Below are positions 36,343 through 46,606 of a stretch of 64,000 nt of DNA, one piece after another. The translations under genes were made by a program, and so were the position numbers. The stretch's first letter is position 1; each line of letters starts with the position of its first letter. The notes beneath the pieces were generated by a model. It ran no database searches. It worked only from the letters and a program-made list of their open reading frames with translations, and had not been told where the DNA came from. This stretch comes from Gemmatimonadaceae bacterium (GTDB lineage Bacteria; Gemmatimonadota; Gemmatimonadetes; Gemmatimonadales; Gemmatimonadaceae): positions 1,581,192-1,645,191 of the forward strand of contig JAHBVT010000001.1 in NCBI GenBank assembly GCA_019637355.1, read 5' to 3'.

Positions 36343-37377
36343 CTAAACGAGGTGGACCCGCCCCGTACCGGGACGGATGTGGCCGATGGTCCAGTTTGCG
36401 ACACCGGCCTGCGTTGCAACATCACGAATATAGGATGCACCGGCTGTGTCGGTAATCACAATCATCCCGATGCCCATATTGAAGGCGCGGTACATCTCCG
36501 CACGGTCAACCTGCCCGGCCTGCTCCAGTACCCTGAACAAGGGTGGAATGTCCCAACTGCCCGTGTCCACCACGGCGTCAAGATGTGACGGCAGGGCGCG
36601 GTCGAGATTGCCGGGGATTCCCCCGCCGGTGATGTGGGCCATCGCGTGAATGCGACCTAGCGCACCACCGAGCACCGGCAAGTAGGAGCGATGGACGGCC
36701 AACATCACGTCGGCGACGGTCTTGCCGCCGTGTTCGGGGAACGGATCGTGTGGCCCGAGCTTGAGGCGCTCGCTGATGATGCGCCGCGCCAACGAGTAGC
36801 CGTTGGTGTGGCAGCCGGTGGACGCGAGGCCGACGAGCACGTCGCCGTCCTTGACGCCCGCGCTGGTGATGACCTCGTCCTCTTCCACCCAGCCGACGAT
36901 GAAGCCGGCCAAGTCATAGTCCGGCGGCGTGTACACGCCCGGCATCTCGGCGGTCTCGCCGCCGATGAGCGACGCGCCGTTCTCGCGGCAGCCTGCGCTG
37001 ACGCCGGCCACGACGCCCTCCACCACCGACGGAATCAGCTTGCCGAACGCGACGTAATCCAAGAAGAACAGCGGCTTGGCGCCCTGCACCAGAATGTCGT
37101 TGACGCAGTGGTTGACCAGGCAGTGCCCGATCGTATCGTGGCGGTCCGCCTCGATGGCGGTCTTGATCTTGGTGCCCACGCCGTCGGCGCTGGCCACCAG
37201 CAGCGGCTGGCGCGCACCCTCCGGCACCCGGAACATCCCACCGAATCCACCGAAGGCACCGCGCGCGCCGGCCGTGAACGTGCTCTCGACCAGCTTCTTG
37301 ATGCGGTGCTTCGAGTCGTCCGCGGCGTCGATGTCGACGCCGGCGCTCGCGTAGGTCAGCTTCTCGTCGGCGCTCAC
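36343..37377 (-). CDS. purM: Phosphoribosylformylglycinamidine cyclo-ligase
   Basis: AIR synthetase, 344 residues, step five of purine synthesis (FGAM + ATP to AIR). Motifs: LTYASAGVDIDAADDSKHRI at the N-terminus, LVASADGVGTKIKTAIEADR, HCLVNHCVNDILVQGAKPLF, IGGETAEMPGVY and GGGIPGNLDRALP. The GTG overlaps the pfkB stop (GTGA). The fold is a PurM/SelD-type dimer with ATP bound at the interface. Confidence 0.97.
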   Translation of the reverse strand: MSADEKLTYASAGVDIDAADDSKHRIKKLVESTFTAGARGAFGGFGGMFRVPEGARQPLLVASADGVGTKIKTAIEADRHDTIGHCLVNHCVNDILVQGAKPLFFLDYVAFGKLIPSVVEGVVAGVSAGCRENGASLIGGETAEMPGVYTPPDYDLAGFIVGWVEEDEVITSAGVKDGDVLVGLASTGCHTNGYSLARRIISERLKLGPHDPFPEHGGKTVADVMLAVHRSYLPVLGGALGRIHAMAHITGGGIPGNLDRALPSHLDAVVDTGSWDIPPLFRVLEQAGQVDRAEMYRAFNMGIGMIVITDTAGASYIRDVATQAGVANWTIGHIRPGTGRVHLV

Positions 37378-38291
37378 GCGTTCAGCGCCCGGTCGAAGGT
37401 GACCAATTGGTGGAACTCCCCGACGCGGCGCTCGATGTCGTCGGCGCTGACCTCCAGCAGCCGCTGGAGCGAGAAGCCCTCGACGACGAACGATCCCATC
37501 GCCGAGCCCACGACGACCGCGCGACGCATATTGGCCTCCGAGAGATCGCCCGTGCGAGCCAACCAGCCCATAAAGCCGCCGGCAAACGAATCGCCAGCCC
37601 CAGTCGGATCGAAGACGCTCTCCAGCGGGTACGCCGGCGCGAAGAACACGCTGCTCGCGGTGAACATAAACGCGCCGTGTTCCCCCTTCTTGATGAGCAC
37701 GGTCTTAGGCCCGCGGGCGAGGATCCAGCGCGCCGCCTGCACGAGGTTGGCCTGCTCGGTGAGCTGCCGCGCCTCGGCGTCGTTGAGCGTGATGAGGTCC
37801 ACCTTGCCGAGCAGGTCGAGCAGGTCCGCGCGGCGCGACTCGATCCAGAAGTTCATCGTGTCGCAAGCCACCAGCCTGGGCTTCTCGACCTGTCCGAGCA
37901 CCTCGAGCTGCAGGCGCGGGTCGATGTTGGCGAGGAACACATACTCGGCCGAGCGGAACTGCGTGGGAATCTTGGGCCGGAAGTGCGAGAATACGCCGAG
38001 GCGCGTCTCCAGCGTCTCGGCGGAGTTGAGGTCGTGCCGGTAGCGACCGCGCCAGCGGAACGACTCGCCCTCGGCCGTCTCGAGGCCGGCGAAGTCGATG
38101 CCGCGGGCCTTCAGCGGCTCGAGCTTCTCCATCGGGTAGTCGCTGCCGACGACGCCGACAAGCTGCACCGGCGTCTGGTGCGAGGCCGAGGCGGCGAAGT
38201 AGTTGGCCGAGCCGCCGAGGACCTCGTCGGCTTTGCCGAAGGGAGTCTCAACGGAATCGAGGGCGACGCTACCGACAACGAGAACGGACAT
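37374..38291 (-). CDS. PfkB-family sugar/nucleoside kinase
   Basis: A 304-residue kinase of the ribokinase/PfkB family. Signature one is around GGSANYFAASASH near residue 25; signature two is VFDPTGAGDSFAGGFMGWLA near residue 232 with catalytic Asp. The substrate is not clear: adenosine, ribose or another sugar. Coupling to purM suggests nucleoside-related metabolism, but this is inference. The ATG at 38291 has no Shine-Dalgarno; a heptamer array lies one base upstream. Confidence 0.92.
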   Translation of the reverse strand: MSVLVVGSVALDSVETPFGKADEVLGGSANYFAASASHQTPVQLVGVVGSDYPMEKLEPLKARGIDFAGLETAEGESFRWRGRYRHDLNSAETLETRLGVFSHFRPKIPTQFRSAEYVFLANIDPRLQLEVLGQVEKPRLVACDTMNFWIESRRADLLDLLGKVDLITLNDAEARQLTEQANLVQAARWILARGPKTVLIKKGEHGAFMFTASSVFFAPAYPLESVFDPTGAGDSFAGGFMGWLARTGDLSEANMRRAVVVGSAMGSFVVEGFSLQRLLEVSADDIERRVGEFHQLVTFDRALNA

Positions 38292-38292
38292 T

Positions 38293-38335
38293 GGACGGAA
38301 GACGGAGGACTTAAGACGGAGGACGGAAGGGAACG
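38293..38335. repeat. Heptamer array abutting pfkB start
   Basis: Plus-strand heptads GACGGAA, GACGGAG, GACTTAA, GACGGAG, GACGGAA run from about 38294, then a degenerate GGAACGG. On the pfkB sense strand it is pyrimidine-rich and ends one base before the ATG. This is the longest clean run of the family here. Confidence 0.88.
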
Positions 38336-38348
38336 GCACCTGCCACGG

Positions 38349-38474
38349 CAACTGCAGCCGCACCTGCAACTGCGACCGCACCTACAACTGCGACCGCACC
38401 TACAACTGCGACCGCACCTACAACTGCGACCGCACCTACAAACCCAACCGCGCCTACCATCCCAACCGCAGCCG
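38349..38474. repeat. 18-bp tandem repeat between argS and pfkB
   Basis: Seven consecutive 18-base units begin with CAACTG or a variant. Units two to five (38367-38438) are identical, CAACTGCGACCGCACCTA; unit one differs at two positions, and units six and seven are degenerate. The array lies beside the heptamer array. No gene occupies the region. It resembles a minisatellite rather than a CRISPR, since there are no unique spacers. Confidence 0.9.
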
Positions 38475-38482
38475 CAGGAAAA

Positions 38483-40126
38483 CTACATCCTCTCCGGGGC
38501 GGCGATGCCGAGCAGGGCGAGGCCGTTGCTGAGCGTGATGCGCACCGCCTTGGCGAGGGCGAGGCGGGCCTGCATCACTTCCGGCGCCTCGCCGAGGACG
38601 TGGTGCTTGTGGTACCAGGTGTGCACGAGGCGCGCGGTTTCGAGCAGCCAGTTGGCCACGCGATGCGGCTCGAGGTTCTCGGCCGCCGTCGCCACGAAGG
38701 CCGGCCAGTCGAGGATCGCCTTCACCAGCTCGCGTTCCTCAGGCGTGTCGAGCGCGGCCCAGTTCACGCCGTCGCCGGTGATGGCGTTCACGTCCACCTC
38801 GCCGACGCGAAAGATGCCGCAGACGCGAGCGTGGGCCATCTGGATGTAATAGACCGGATTCTCTTCGCTCTGCGAACGCGCGAGGTCCACGTCGAACACC
38901 AGCTGGCTGTCGCCTTTGCGCATCAGGAAGAAGTACCGCACCGCATCGCGACCGACTTCGTCGATGAGGTCCCGCACGGTGACGTAGCTGCCGGCGCGCT
39001 TGGAGATCTTCACCTCCTCGCCACCTCGCACCACCGTGACCATCTGGTGCAGCACATACTCCGGATAGCCCTGCGGGATGCCCATCTCCAGCGCCTGCAG
39101 GCCGGCGCGCACGCGGGCCGTGGTGCCGTGATGATCCGCGCCCTGCACATTGACGGCGCGCGTGAAGCCGCGCTGGAACTTGGTCACGTGATAGGCGACG
39201 TCCGGAACGAAGTACGTGTAAGTGCCGTCGCGCTTGCGCATCACGCGGTCCTTGTCGTCCCCGTAGTCGGTGGTGCGCAGGTACAGCGCGCCATCGTCCT
39301 CGAAGGTGTGGCCCTTGGCCTGCAAGGCCGTGACGGTCTTTTCCACCAAGCCGTCGGTGTACAGCGAGCTCTCGAGGTAGTAGACGTCGAACTTCACGCC
39401 GAAGGCGCGCAGGTCGAGGTCCTGCTCCTTGCGCAGCTCGCGCACGGCCACCGTCTGCACCTGCGCGAGGTCGTCGCCGCGCGGATCATTCGGGAACTCG
39501 CGGGCGTAAGTCTCCGCGATGTCCTTGATGTACTCGCCGTGGTAGCCGCCCTCGGGAATCTCGAGCGGCTCTCCGGCGCGCTCACGCAGCCGTGCCTGCG
39601 TGCTCTTCGCCAGGTTGGCGATCTGCACACCGGCATCGTTGTAGTAGAACTCTCGCGTGACGTTCCAGCCCTGCGACTGCAGCAGCGCGGCGATCGAATC
39701 GCCCAGCGCGGCCTGCCGGCCGTGGCCGACGTGCAACGGGCCCGTGGGATTCGCCGAGACGAACTCCACGTTCGCGACCTTCCCCGCCCCGCCGGTGCCG
39801 CGGCCGTACTCGCTGCCCGCGGCGAGCACGCGGGCGAGTCCGCTCGCGAGGTCACCGGCGTCGAGCCGGAAGTTGATGAAGCCCGGGCCGGCGACGCTGA
39901 TGTCCGACACCCCGGCTGCCTTGCGGTCCAGCGAAGCCACCAGTTGCTCGGCGATGTCGCGGGGCTTCTTGCCCAGCGGCTTGGCCAGCGTCATCGCGAC
40001 GTTCGAGGCCCAGTCGCCGTGCGCGGGATCGCGCGGGCGTTCGAGCGCGACCTTGAGGTCGTCGGGGGCACCGAGCGAGACGGCGGCGCGCAGCAGCGCG
40101 TCGCGGAGGCGGTCCAGTTCGCTCAC
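38483..40126 (-). CDS. argS: Arginyl-tRNA synthetase
   Basis: Class I synthetase, 547 residues, charges tRNA-Arg. The HIGH-type motif is PTGPLHVGHGRQAALGDSIA near residue 125; the KMSKS-equivalent loop is KISKRAGSYVTVRDLIDEVG near 355. It ends with the alpha-helical anticodon domain (VANWLLETARLVHTWYHKHH) and the conserved LGIAAPERM. The GTG overlaps the stop of the FmdB-type gene (GTGA). The longer frame to 40399 runs over that gene and is rejected. Confidence 0.97.
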   Translation of the reverse strand: MSELDRLRDALLRAAVSLGAPDDLKVALERPRDPAHGDWASNVAMTLAKPLGKKPRDIAEQLVASLDRKAAGVSDISVAGPGFINFRLDAGDLASGLARVLAAGSEYGRGTGGAGKVANVEFVSANPTGPLHVGHGRQAALGDSIAALLQSQGWNVTREFYYNDAGVQIANLAKSTQARLRERAGEPLEIPEGGYHGEYIKDIAETYAREFPNDPRGDDLAQVQTVAVRELRKEQDLDLRAFGVKFDVYYLESSLYTDGLVEKTVTALQAKGHTFEDDGALYLRTTDYGDDKDRVMRKRDGTYTYFVPDVAYHVTKFQRGFTRAVNVQGADHHGTTARVRAGLQALEMGIPQGYPEYVLHQMVTVVRGGEEVKISKRAGSYVTVRDLIDEVGRDAVRYFFLMRKGDSQLVFDVDLARSQSEENPVYYIQMAHARVCGIFRVGEVDVNAITGDGVNWAALDTPEERELVKAILDWPAFVATAAENLEPHRVANWLLETARLVHTWYHKHHVLGEAPEVMQARLALAKAVRITLSNGLALLGIAAPERM

Positions 40127-40485
40127 GAGGCGCTGCTCGCGCCGCCGCTGCCGGAACCGCCAGAGGTGGGGGACGACGGTGCGGCGCTCGCTGGCGCCGA
40201 CGCCGGTGCCGCTGCAGGCGCGGGCGTCGCCGGTGTGCCACTGGGCTTCGCGGCACCGCCGCCCGACTTGTCCGTCGTGGCGCGCTGGTCCTTCTTGCCG
40301 TCCTTGCCGTAGTCGGTGATGTAGAAGCCGGAGCCCTTGAAGAGCAGGCCCGATCCCGCGCTCACGCGGCGCGTGGCCGCGGCCCCACAGCTGGGGCACG
40401 GAATCTCGGGCTTGGCATCACTGATCTTGAGGACGAAGTCCTCGGACTCGTGCCCCTCAGGGCAACGGTACTCGTACGTCGGCAT
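40123..40485 (-). CDS. FmdB-family zinc-ribbon protein
   Basis: A 120-residue protein with the FmdB-type zinc ribbon: MPTYEYRCPEGHESEDFVLK at the start, then PCPSCGAAATRRVS (CxxC) near residue 30. After residue 70 the sequence is Ala/Pro/Ser/Gly-rich and probably disordered. The function of this widespread family is not established. The gene precedes argS. Confidence 0.88.
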   Translation of the reverse strand: MPTYEYRCPEGHESEDFVLKISDAKPEIPCPSCGAAATRRVSAGSGLLFKGSGFYITDYGKDGKKDQRATTDKSGGGAAKPSGTPATPAPAAAPASAPASAAPSSPTSGGSGSGGASSAS

Positions 40486-40523
40486 CGGTGCGGAACAGGC
40501 GTAAGGTGTGGAGCCTGTTAAAC

Positions 40524-41600
40524 TTAGCGGTCCCGCAGGAGGCGTTCAAGCCGCTGGGTGACGCGTTCGGGGAGCGTGAGCTCGTCGGCGATGGCCGCAA
40601 TCTCCTCGGCTTCGCGCCAGACGGCCTCGAGCGCGGCAAGTTCGCCTTGCAGCGCGCGACGTTCGGTTTCCTCGTGGGCGGCCATCTCGAGGGCGAGGCG
40701 GATGGGCTTGTCGAGTTCGCCGAGCTGCCAGCTGCGCTCGAAACTCGTCGAGCGCCCGGACCACTTCACGCCGTCGATGAACATTCGCTCCGGCCCGCCT
40801 TTGGACTCGAGCCAGTGCACCGCCTCCTGCACCGTGCCCTTGAGGCCTCCGGAGGCATTGACCTCCGGTAGAATCGCGCGGAGCGCGTCGAGCGCTGCCG
40901 GGCCGCGGACGCGCCGCACCTTTTCCAGACTGCTGTCCTTGCCGAACATCTTGTGGCTTGGCCCGAAACCTCGGCGGTCCGGGACGCCGGGGCGACTCAT
41001 TGCCTCGATGCTCCAGCCCGACGGAGAATCCGCGTCTGCCACGATCCGCGTGCTCCGGATATGGCCGCGCGTCAGGATGAATGGCCCGAACTCGTCCCGG
41101 TGACTGACCACGACCTTCCGGTCGTCGTACGAGTTCTTGAGCATCGAGTAGATGTTGAGCGGCATCGAGGCGACGCCACCAAAGGTGACGCCAAGCAACG
41201 GTCCCGCCGCGGCGTATCCCGCGAACGCTGCCGCACCAACGCCGAACCACATCGCGGTCCTCCGCCAGCGCGTGCTGAACCGCTCGCCGTAGCGCCACGC
41301 CGCGAACTCCGGCCGCAGTGGCTCGCCGATGCGGATCAGCTCGGTGCCGTCGCGCAGCCTGGCCAACCCGATGTGGTCGGTGGTGACCCGCATCCGGGCG
41401 TCGCGGTACAGCCGCTCCCCTTCCTCGATGGCCTCCCAGCGCGTCTCGAAGGGCGAGAGGTTCCACTGGCGGCAGGCCGGGCAGACGACCCACAGCCGGC
41501 CCTTCGCTTGGTCAAAGGCGAGACGACGCCCGACCGGGAAGTGCTCGAGGCATTCGTTGCGGCCGAGCGGCGCGTGGCAGAAGGTGCAGGTGGAGTACAT
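40524..41600 (-). CDS. Zinc-ribbon membrane protein of unknown function
   Basis: A 358-residue protein from ATG 41600. CxxC pairs are at residues 5/8 (CTFC) and 40/43 (CPAC), with a further Cys17, suggesting a zinc site. A Gly/Ala-rich hydrophobic stretch at about 116-141 is a likely single membrane span. The part after it has beta-rich then helical sequence; the last 60 residues are strongly helical (TERRALQGELAALEAVWREA). It starts 4 bases after the mutase gene. I do not recognise the family. Confidence 0.82.
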   Translation of the reverse strand: MYSTCTFCHAPLGRNECLEHFPVGRRLAFDQAKGRLWVVCPACRQWNLSPFETRWEAIEEGERLYRDARMRVTTDHIGLARLRDGTELIRIGEPLRPEFAAWRYGERFSTRWRRTAMWFGVGAAAFAGYAAAGPLLGVTFGGVASMPLNIYSMLKNSYDDRKVVVSHRDEFGPFILTRGHIRSTRIVADADSPSGWSIEAMSRPGVPDRRGFGPSHKMFGKDSSLEKVRRVRGPAALDALRAILPEVNASGGLKGTVQEAVHWLESKGGPERMFIDGVKWSGRSTSFERSWQLGELDKPIRLALEMAAHEETERRALQGELAALEAVWREAEEIAAIADELTLPERVTQRLERLLRDR

Positions 41601-41604
41601 CCCG

Positions 41605-43220
<1,616 letters not shown>

Positions 43221-43224
<4 letters not shown>

Positions 43225-44231
43225 CCCTTGGCCAGCATCTCGGCCGCAATCTCCACGTCGGCCTTGGAGCCGACGAAGTACGGCGAGCGCTGATGCAGCT
43301 TGGTCGGCTGGACCTCGAGAATGCGACGCTGGCCATCGATGGCCGCGCCGCCGGCCTGCTCACAGATGAAGGCGAGAGGGTTGCACTCGTAGAGCAGGCG
43401 GAGCTTGCCGTCGGGGCTCTTCGTGTTGGCGGGATACGCAAAGAGACCGCCACCCAGCAAGTTGCGATGGAAGTCCGCCACCAGCGAGCCCACGTAGCGC
43501 ACGTTCATCGACTGGCGCTTGCCGTCGAGCCCGCGGTAGCGGCGCATCAGGGCGCGCACCGGGTCGGACCAGTCCTGTTCATATGCATCGTTCACGCTGA
43601 GATACCGGCCGTGCTCCGGGATCCGCATATCGGGATGCGAGAGCAGGAACTCGCCGATCGAGGGGTCGAGCGTGAAGCCGTGCACGCCGCGGCCGGTGGT
43701 GTACACCAGCATCGTGCTCGAGCCGTAGATGACGTAGCCAGCCGCCACCTGCTTGAGGCCCGGCTGCAACGCGTCTTCCATCGTGGCGCGTTCCCCCTCG
43801 CTCACCTTCTTGAGCACCGAGAAGATCGTCCCCACCGGCACGTTCACGTCAATGTTGGACGATCCGTCGAGCGGGTCGAAGAGCAGCACGTACTTGCCGC
43901 GCTTGAACTTCTCGGGGATGTGGATGAGTTCCGGTTCCTCTTCGGACGCCATCGCGCAGAGGCGGCCGCCGTGGTCCAGCGCCTTCACGATGATGGTGTT
44001 GGCGATGACGTCGAGCTTCTGCTGGGCCTCGCCCTGCACGTTGTCGCTGCCCTGGGCGCCGAGGATGTCGACGAGGCCGGCCAGGCGCACCTTGCTGGCG
44101 ATCATCTTGCTGGCCAGCGCGAGGTCGTAGAGGATGCCCGAGAGCTCACCGGTGGCGTCGGGGAAGCGACGCTCTTGTTCGATGATGTAGCGCTCGATGG
44201 TGACGACGGAGTAATCGGTGTGGTTGACCAC
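43221..44231 (-). CDS. fbp: Fructose-1,6-bisphosphatase class 1
   Basis: Class 1 FBPase (336 residues) hydrolyses fructose-1,6-bisphosphate in gluconeogenesis. Motifs: metal site [10 protein letters not shown] and [20 protein letters not shown] near residues 115-134, then [20 protein letters not shown] and the C-terminal [19 protein letters not shown] with [20 protein letters not shown]. The GTG at 44231 is preceded by a heptamer array at 4 bases and no Shine-Dalgarno. It overlaps the mutase gene downstream. Confidence 0.97.
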
Positions 44232-44235
44232 GATC

Positions 44236-44258
44236 GGACGGATGACGGAGGACGGAGG
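44236..44258. repeat. Heptamer array abutting fbp start
   Basis: Plus-strand heptads GACGGAT, GACGGAG, GACGGAG lie four bases upstream of the fbp GTG (44231-44229 on the minus strand). Its first 21 bases are identical to the array before clpB, 28 kb away. It is pyrimidine-rich on the sense strand. Confidence 0.85.
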
Positions 44259-44295
44259 CGACAGGCCGATTGAGTAAGGTCTCGCATCTCGTTGG

Positions 44296-46530
44296 CTACG
44301 GCAATGGCGAGAGCCTCTCCCGAATGCTCCAGCGGTGACCGGCAGCTTCCACCTCCAGGCGCTCGCCGTCGGTGCGGACGATCACGGTGCCGAGTTGGTC
44401 GGTGCGGAGGACAGTGGCACCCAGTGCCACGAAGCGTTGCATCACCTCGGCGGCCGGGTGGCCGTAGGTGTTGGCGGTGCCGACGGAGACCAGGGCGAGA
44501 CGAGGCGAGACGGCCTCGACGAAGGCGGGCGTGCTGCTCGTGCGCGAGCCGTGGTGGCCGGCCTTGAGCACGTCGGCGCGCAGCGCGTCGGGGTCCTGCG
44601 CAAGCAGCCAGTCCTCCAGTCGGTGCTCGGCGTCGCCGGTGAGCAGGAACCTCCGGTTGCCGTAGCGCACGCGGAGCACGGTGCTGGCCTCGTTGGGATC
44701 GCTGAGCGCGACGGTCCACGCGGAGTCGGGCGCGAGGAAGTCGAAGTGCGCGCCGTCGATCTCCACGGACTCGCCGGGCCCGACGCGCTGCCAGCGGGCG
44801 CCGACATCGCGTGCGGCGCGCAGCATCTCGGCGTAGGGGCCGCTGCCGGCGACGAATGCGGCATCGCGCAACTCCGACGGACGCAGCGCACGTACGACGC
44901 TGGCCGCGCCGCCGACGTGGTCGGCGTGCGGATGCGTGAGCACGAACATCGCCAACGCCCCGCCCTGCCGACGCAGGTAGGGCACCACCGTGCTGCGGCC
45001 GGCGTCACCGCTGCGCCAGGTGCGACCGGCGTCGATGACGACCCAGCGGCCGCGGGGTGTGCGCACGGCGATGGCATCACCTTGGCCGACATCGAGCAAG
45101 TGGAGCTCGAGCGGCCCGGCTCCACCGAGGCGCGGATCAGGCACCCACACGAGGAGGCCCGCGAGCGCGACGGCGACGGTGGCCCACGGTGCCCAGTGCC
45201 GCGCCCAGGCCGCGGCCACCGCAGCGCCGACGGCCGCCGCCGCGATGCACGCCGCCACGAACGTCGGTGCGACGGTGATGGCCGCGAACGGCATCGCGGC
45301 GGATACACTGGCCACGGCATCAAGCGCACCAAGCAGCGGGGCGGCGGCATCGGCGACGAAGCGCCCGATGGCGTCACCGGGGACGAGCATCGCGAGAAAC
45401 AAGGTCGGCTGCATCACGGCCACGACTGGGCCGGCGGCCAGGTTGCTCACCACACCCACGAGACTGAGCCGTCCGAAGTGCCAGGCCACCAAGGGCGCGG
45501 TCGCGGCCGTGGTGTAGAGGCCGACCATCACCTCGCCAAGCACGCGGGCGCGCCACCCGCGCCAACGCTCGGGCGTGAGGCGTCGCGCGGTGCGTCCGGC
45601 TGCCATCACGCCCGCGTAGCCGGCGACGGAGAGTTGCCATCCCAGTTCGAGCACCGTGCGCGGTTGCAGCAAGGGCGCCGTCGCCGCGAGAGCGAACAGC
45701 GCCCACGGTGAGGTCGGACGCTGCATCCAGCGCGTGCTGCTCACGGCCGCGAAGAGCGCCGCACTCCGTAGCGCGGCCGGCGGCGCGCCGATGGCCAGCA
45801 CGTACAGCGCGACCAACACCACCGCCAGCGCGCGCCCGCCGCGCGGCGGCAGTCGTAGCGCTTCGACCAACAACAGCAGCGCCCCCGCGATGATGCCCAC
45901 GTGGAGGCCCGAGATCGCCAGCACGTGCACGAGACCGGCATCGGTGAAACGTTCGCGCAGTTCCGGCGCCAGCCCCTGCGTGTCGGCGATGAGCAGCGCC
46001 CGGGCGAGACCCGCCCGCTCGCCAAAGCGTCGGTCGAGCGAGGCGGCCACGTGATTGCGCCAGCGCGCCAGGGGCCGCGGCCCGCGGCGCAGCTGAACCG
46101 TCCCGTCGCGCAGCAACAGGCCGCGCGGCCCGGCCGAGGGCTCCGCGCCGGTGACCATCACCACGCTGCCGGCGGGCGCCCTGCCCTGCCGCACCGCAAT
46201 CGACACGCGAAGCACGCAGGCGTCGGTGACGAGCTTGGCGGTCGCGAAGCCCCCGGGCGCGGCCTCCCGCAGGAGGCGTACCTCCCAACTGCGCGCGGCA
46301 CGGGCCTGCTCCAAGCAGGCGGCGTCGGCCGCACGCAGATCCGCCCCGAGCGTCAGGGCTGCGGCGCCGATCAAGCCCAACGCGGCAGCAACCGCCCACC
46401 GCGCAGCCAGCGCAAGGAGCGCAAGCCCGGCGAACGCCGAGAGCAGCGCCAGCGCGCCGGTCCACGCCGAGCCGCCGAGTCCGAGCGCCGTCCCCGCCGC
46501 CCAGACCACCGCCGCAATGAACACGAGGGG
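44296..46530 (-). CDS. comEC: ComEC/Rec2 DNA-uptake channel protein
   Basis: An inner-membrane protein of 744 residues for transport of single-stranded DNA during natural transformation. The N-terminus has helices and a soluble OB-like part (about 60-170), then the Competence domain with LARALLIADTQGLAPELRER and VHVLAISGLHVGIIAGALLL. The C-terminal metallo-beta-lactamase domain has LLDVGQGDAIAVRTP, LTHPHADHVGGAASVV and KAGHHGSRTSSTPAFV. The start ATG at 46530 has AGGA upstream; a GTG at 46560 adds ten residues. Confidence 0.94.
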   Translation of the reverse strand, partial: PLVFIAAVVWAAGTALGLGGSAWTGALALLSAFAGLALLALAARWAVAAALGLIGAAALTLGADLRAADAACLEQARAARSWEVRLLREAAPGGFATAKLVTDACVLRVSIAVRQGRAPAGSVVMVTGAEPSAGPRGLLLRDGTVQLRRGPRPLARWRNHVAASLDRRFGERAGLARALLIADTQGLAPELRERFTDAGLVHVLAISGLHVGIIAGALLLLVEALRLPPRGGRALAVVLVALYVLAIGAPPAALRSAALFAAVSSTRWMQRPTSPWALFALAATAPLLQPRTVLELGWQLSVAGYAGVMAAGRTARRLTPERWRGWRARVLGEVMVGLYTTAATAPLVAWHFGRLSLVGVVSNLAAGPVVAVMQPTLFLAMLVPGDAIGRFVADAAAPLLGALDAVASVSAAMPFAAITVAPTFVAACIAAAAVGAAVAAAWARHWAPWATVAVALAGLLVWVPDPRLGGAGPLELHLLDVGQGDAIAVRTPRGRWVVIDAGRTWRSGDAGRSTVVPYLRRQGGALAMFVLTHPHADHVGGAASVVRALRPSELRDAAFVAGSGPYAEMLRAARDVGARWQRVGPGESVEIDGAHFDFLAPDSAWTVALSDPNEASTVLRVRYGNRRFLLTGDAEHRLEDWLLAQDPDALRADVLKAGHHGSRTSSTPAFVEAVSPRLALVSVGTANTYGHPAAEVMQRFVALGATVLRTDQLGTVIVRTDGERLEVEAAGHRWSIRERLSPLP

Positions 46531-46606
46531 CATCGAGACGCATCCTGCCGTCTCCGACACCCCTCATCGCATCACGACACCGCCGTCAGTGCTCTCGCGA
46601 CGCGCG

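Noticed and set aside
38349-38474. CRISPR-like repeat array
   Set aside because: Units are directly adjacent without unique spacers, and no cas gene is near, so it is a tandem repeat.
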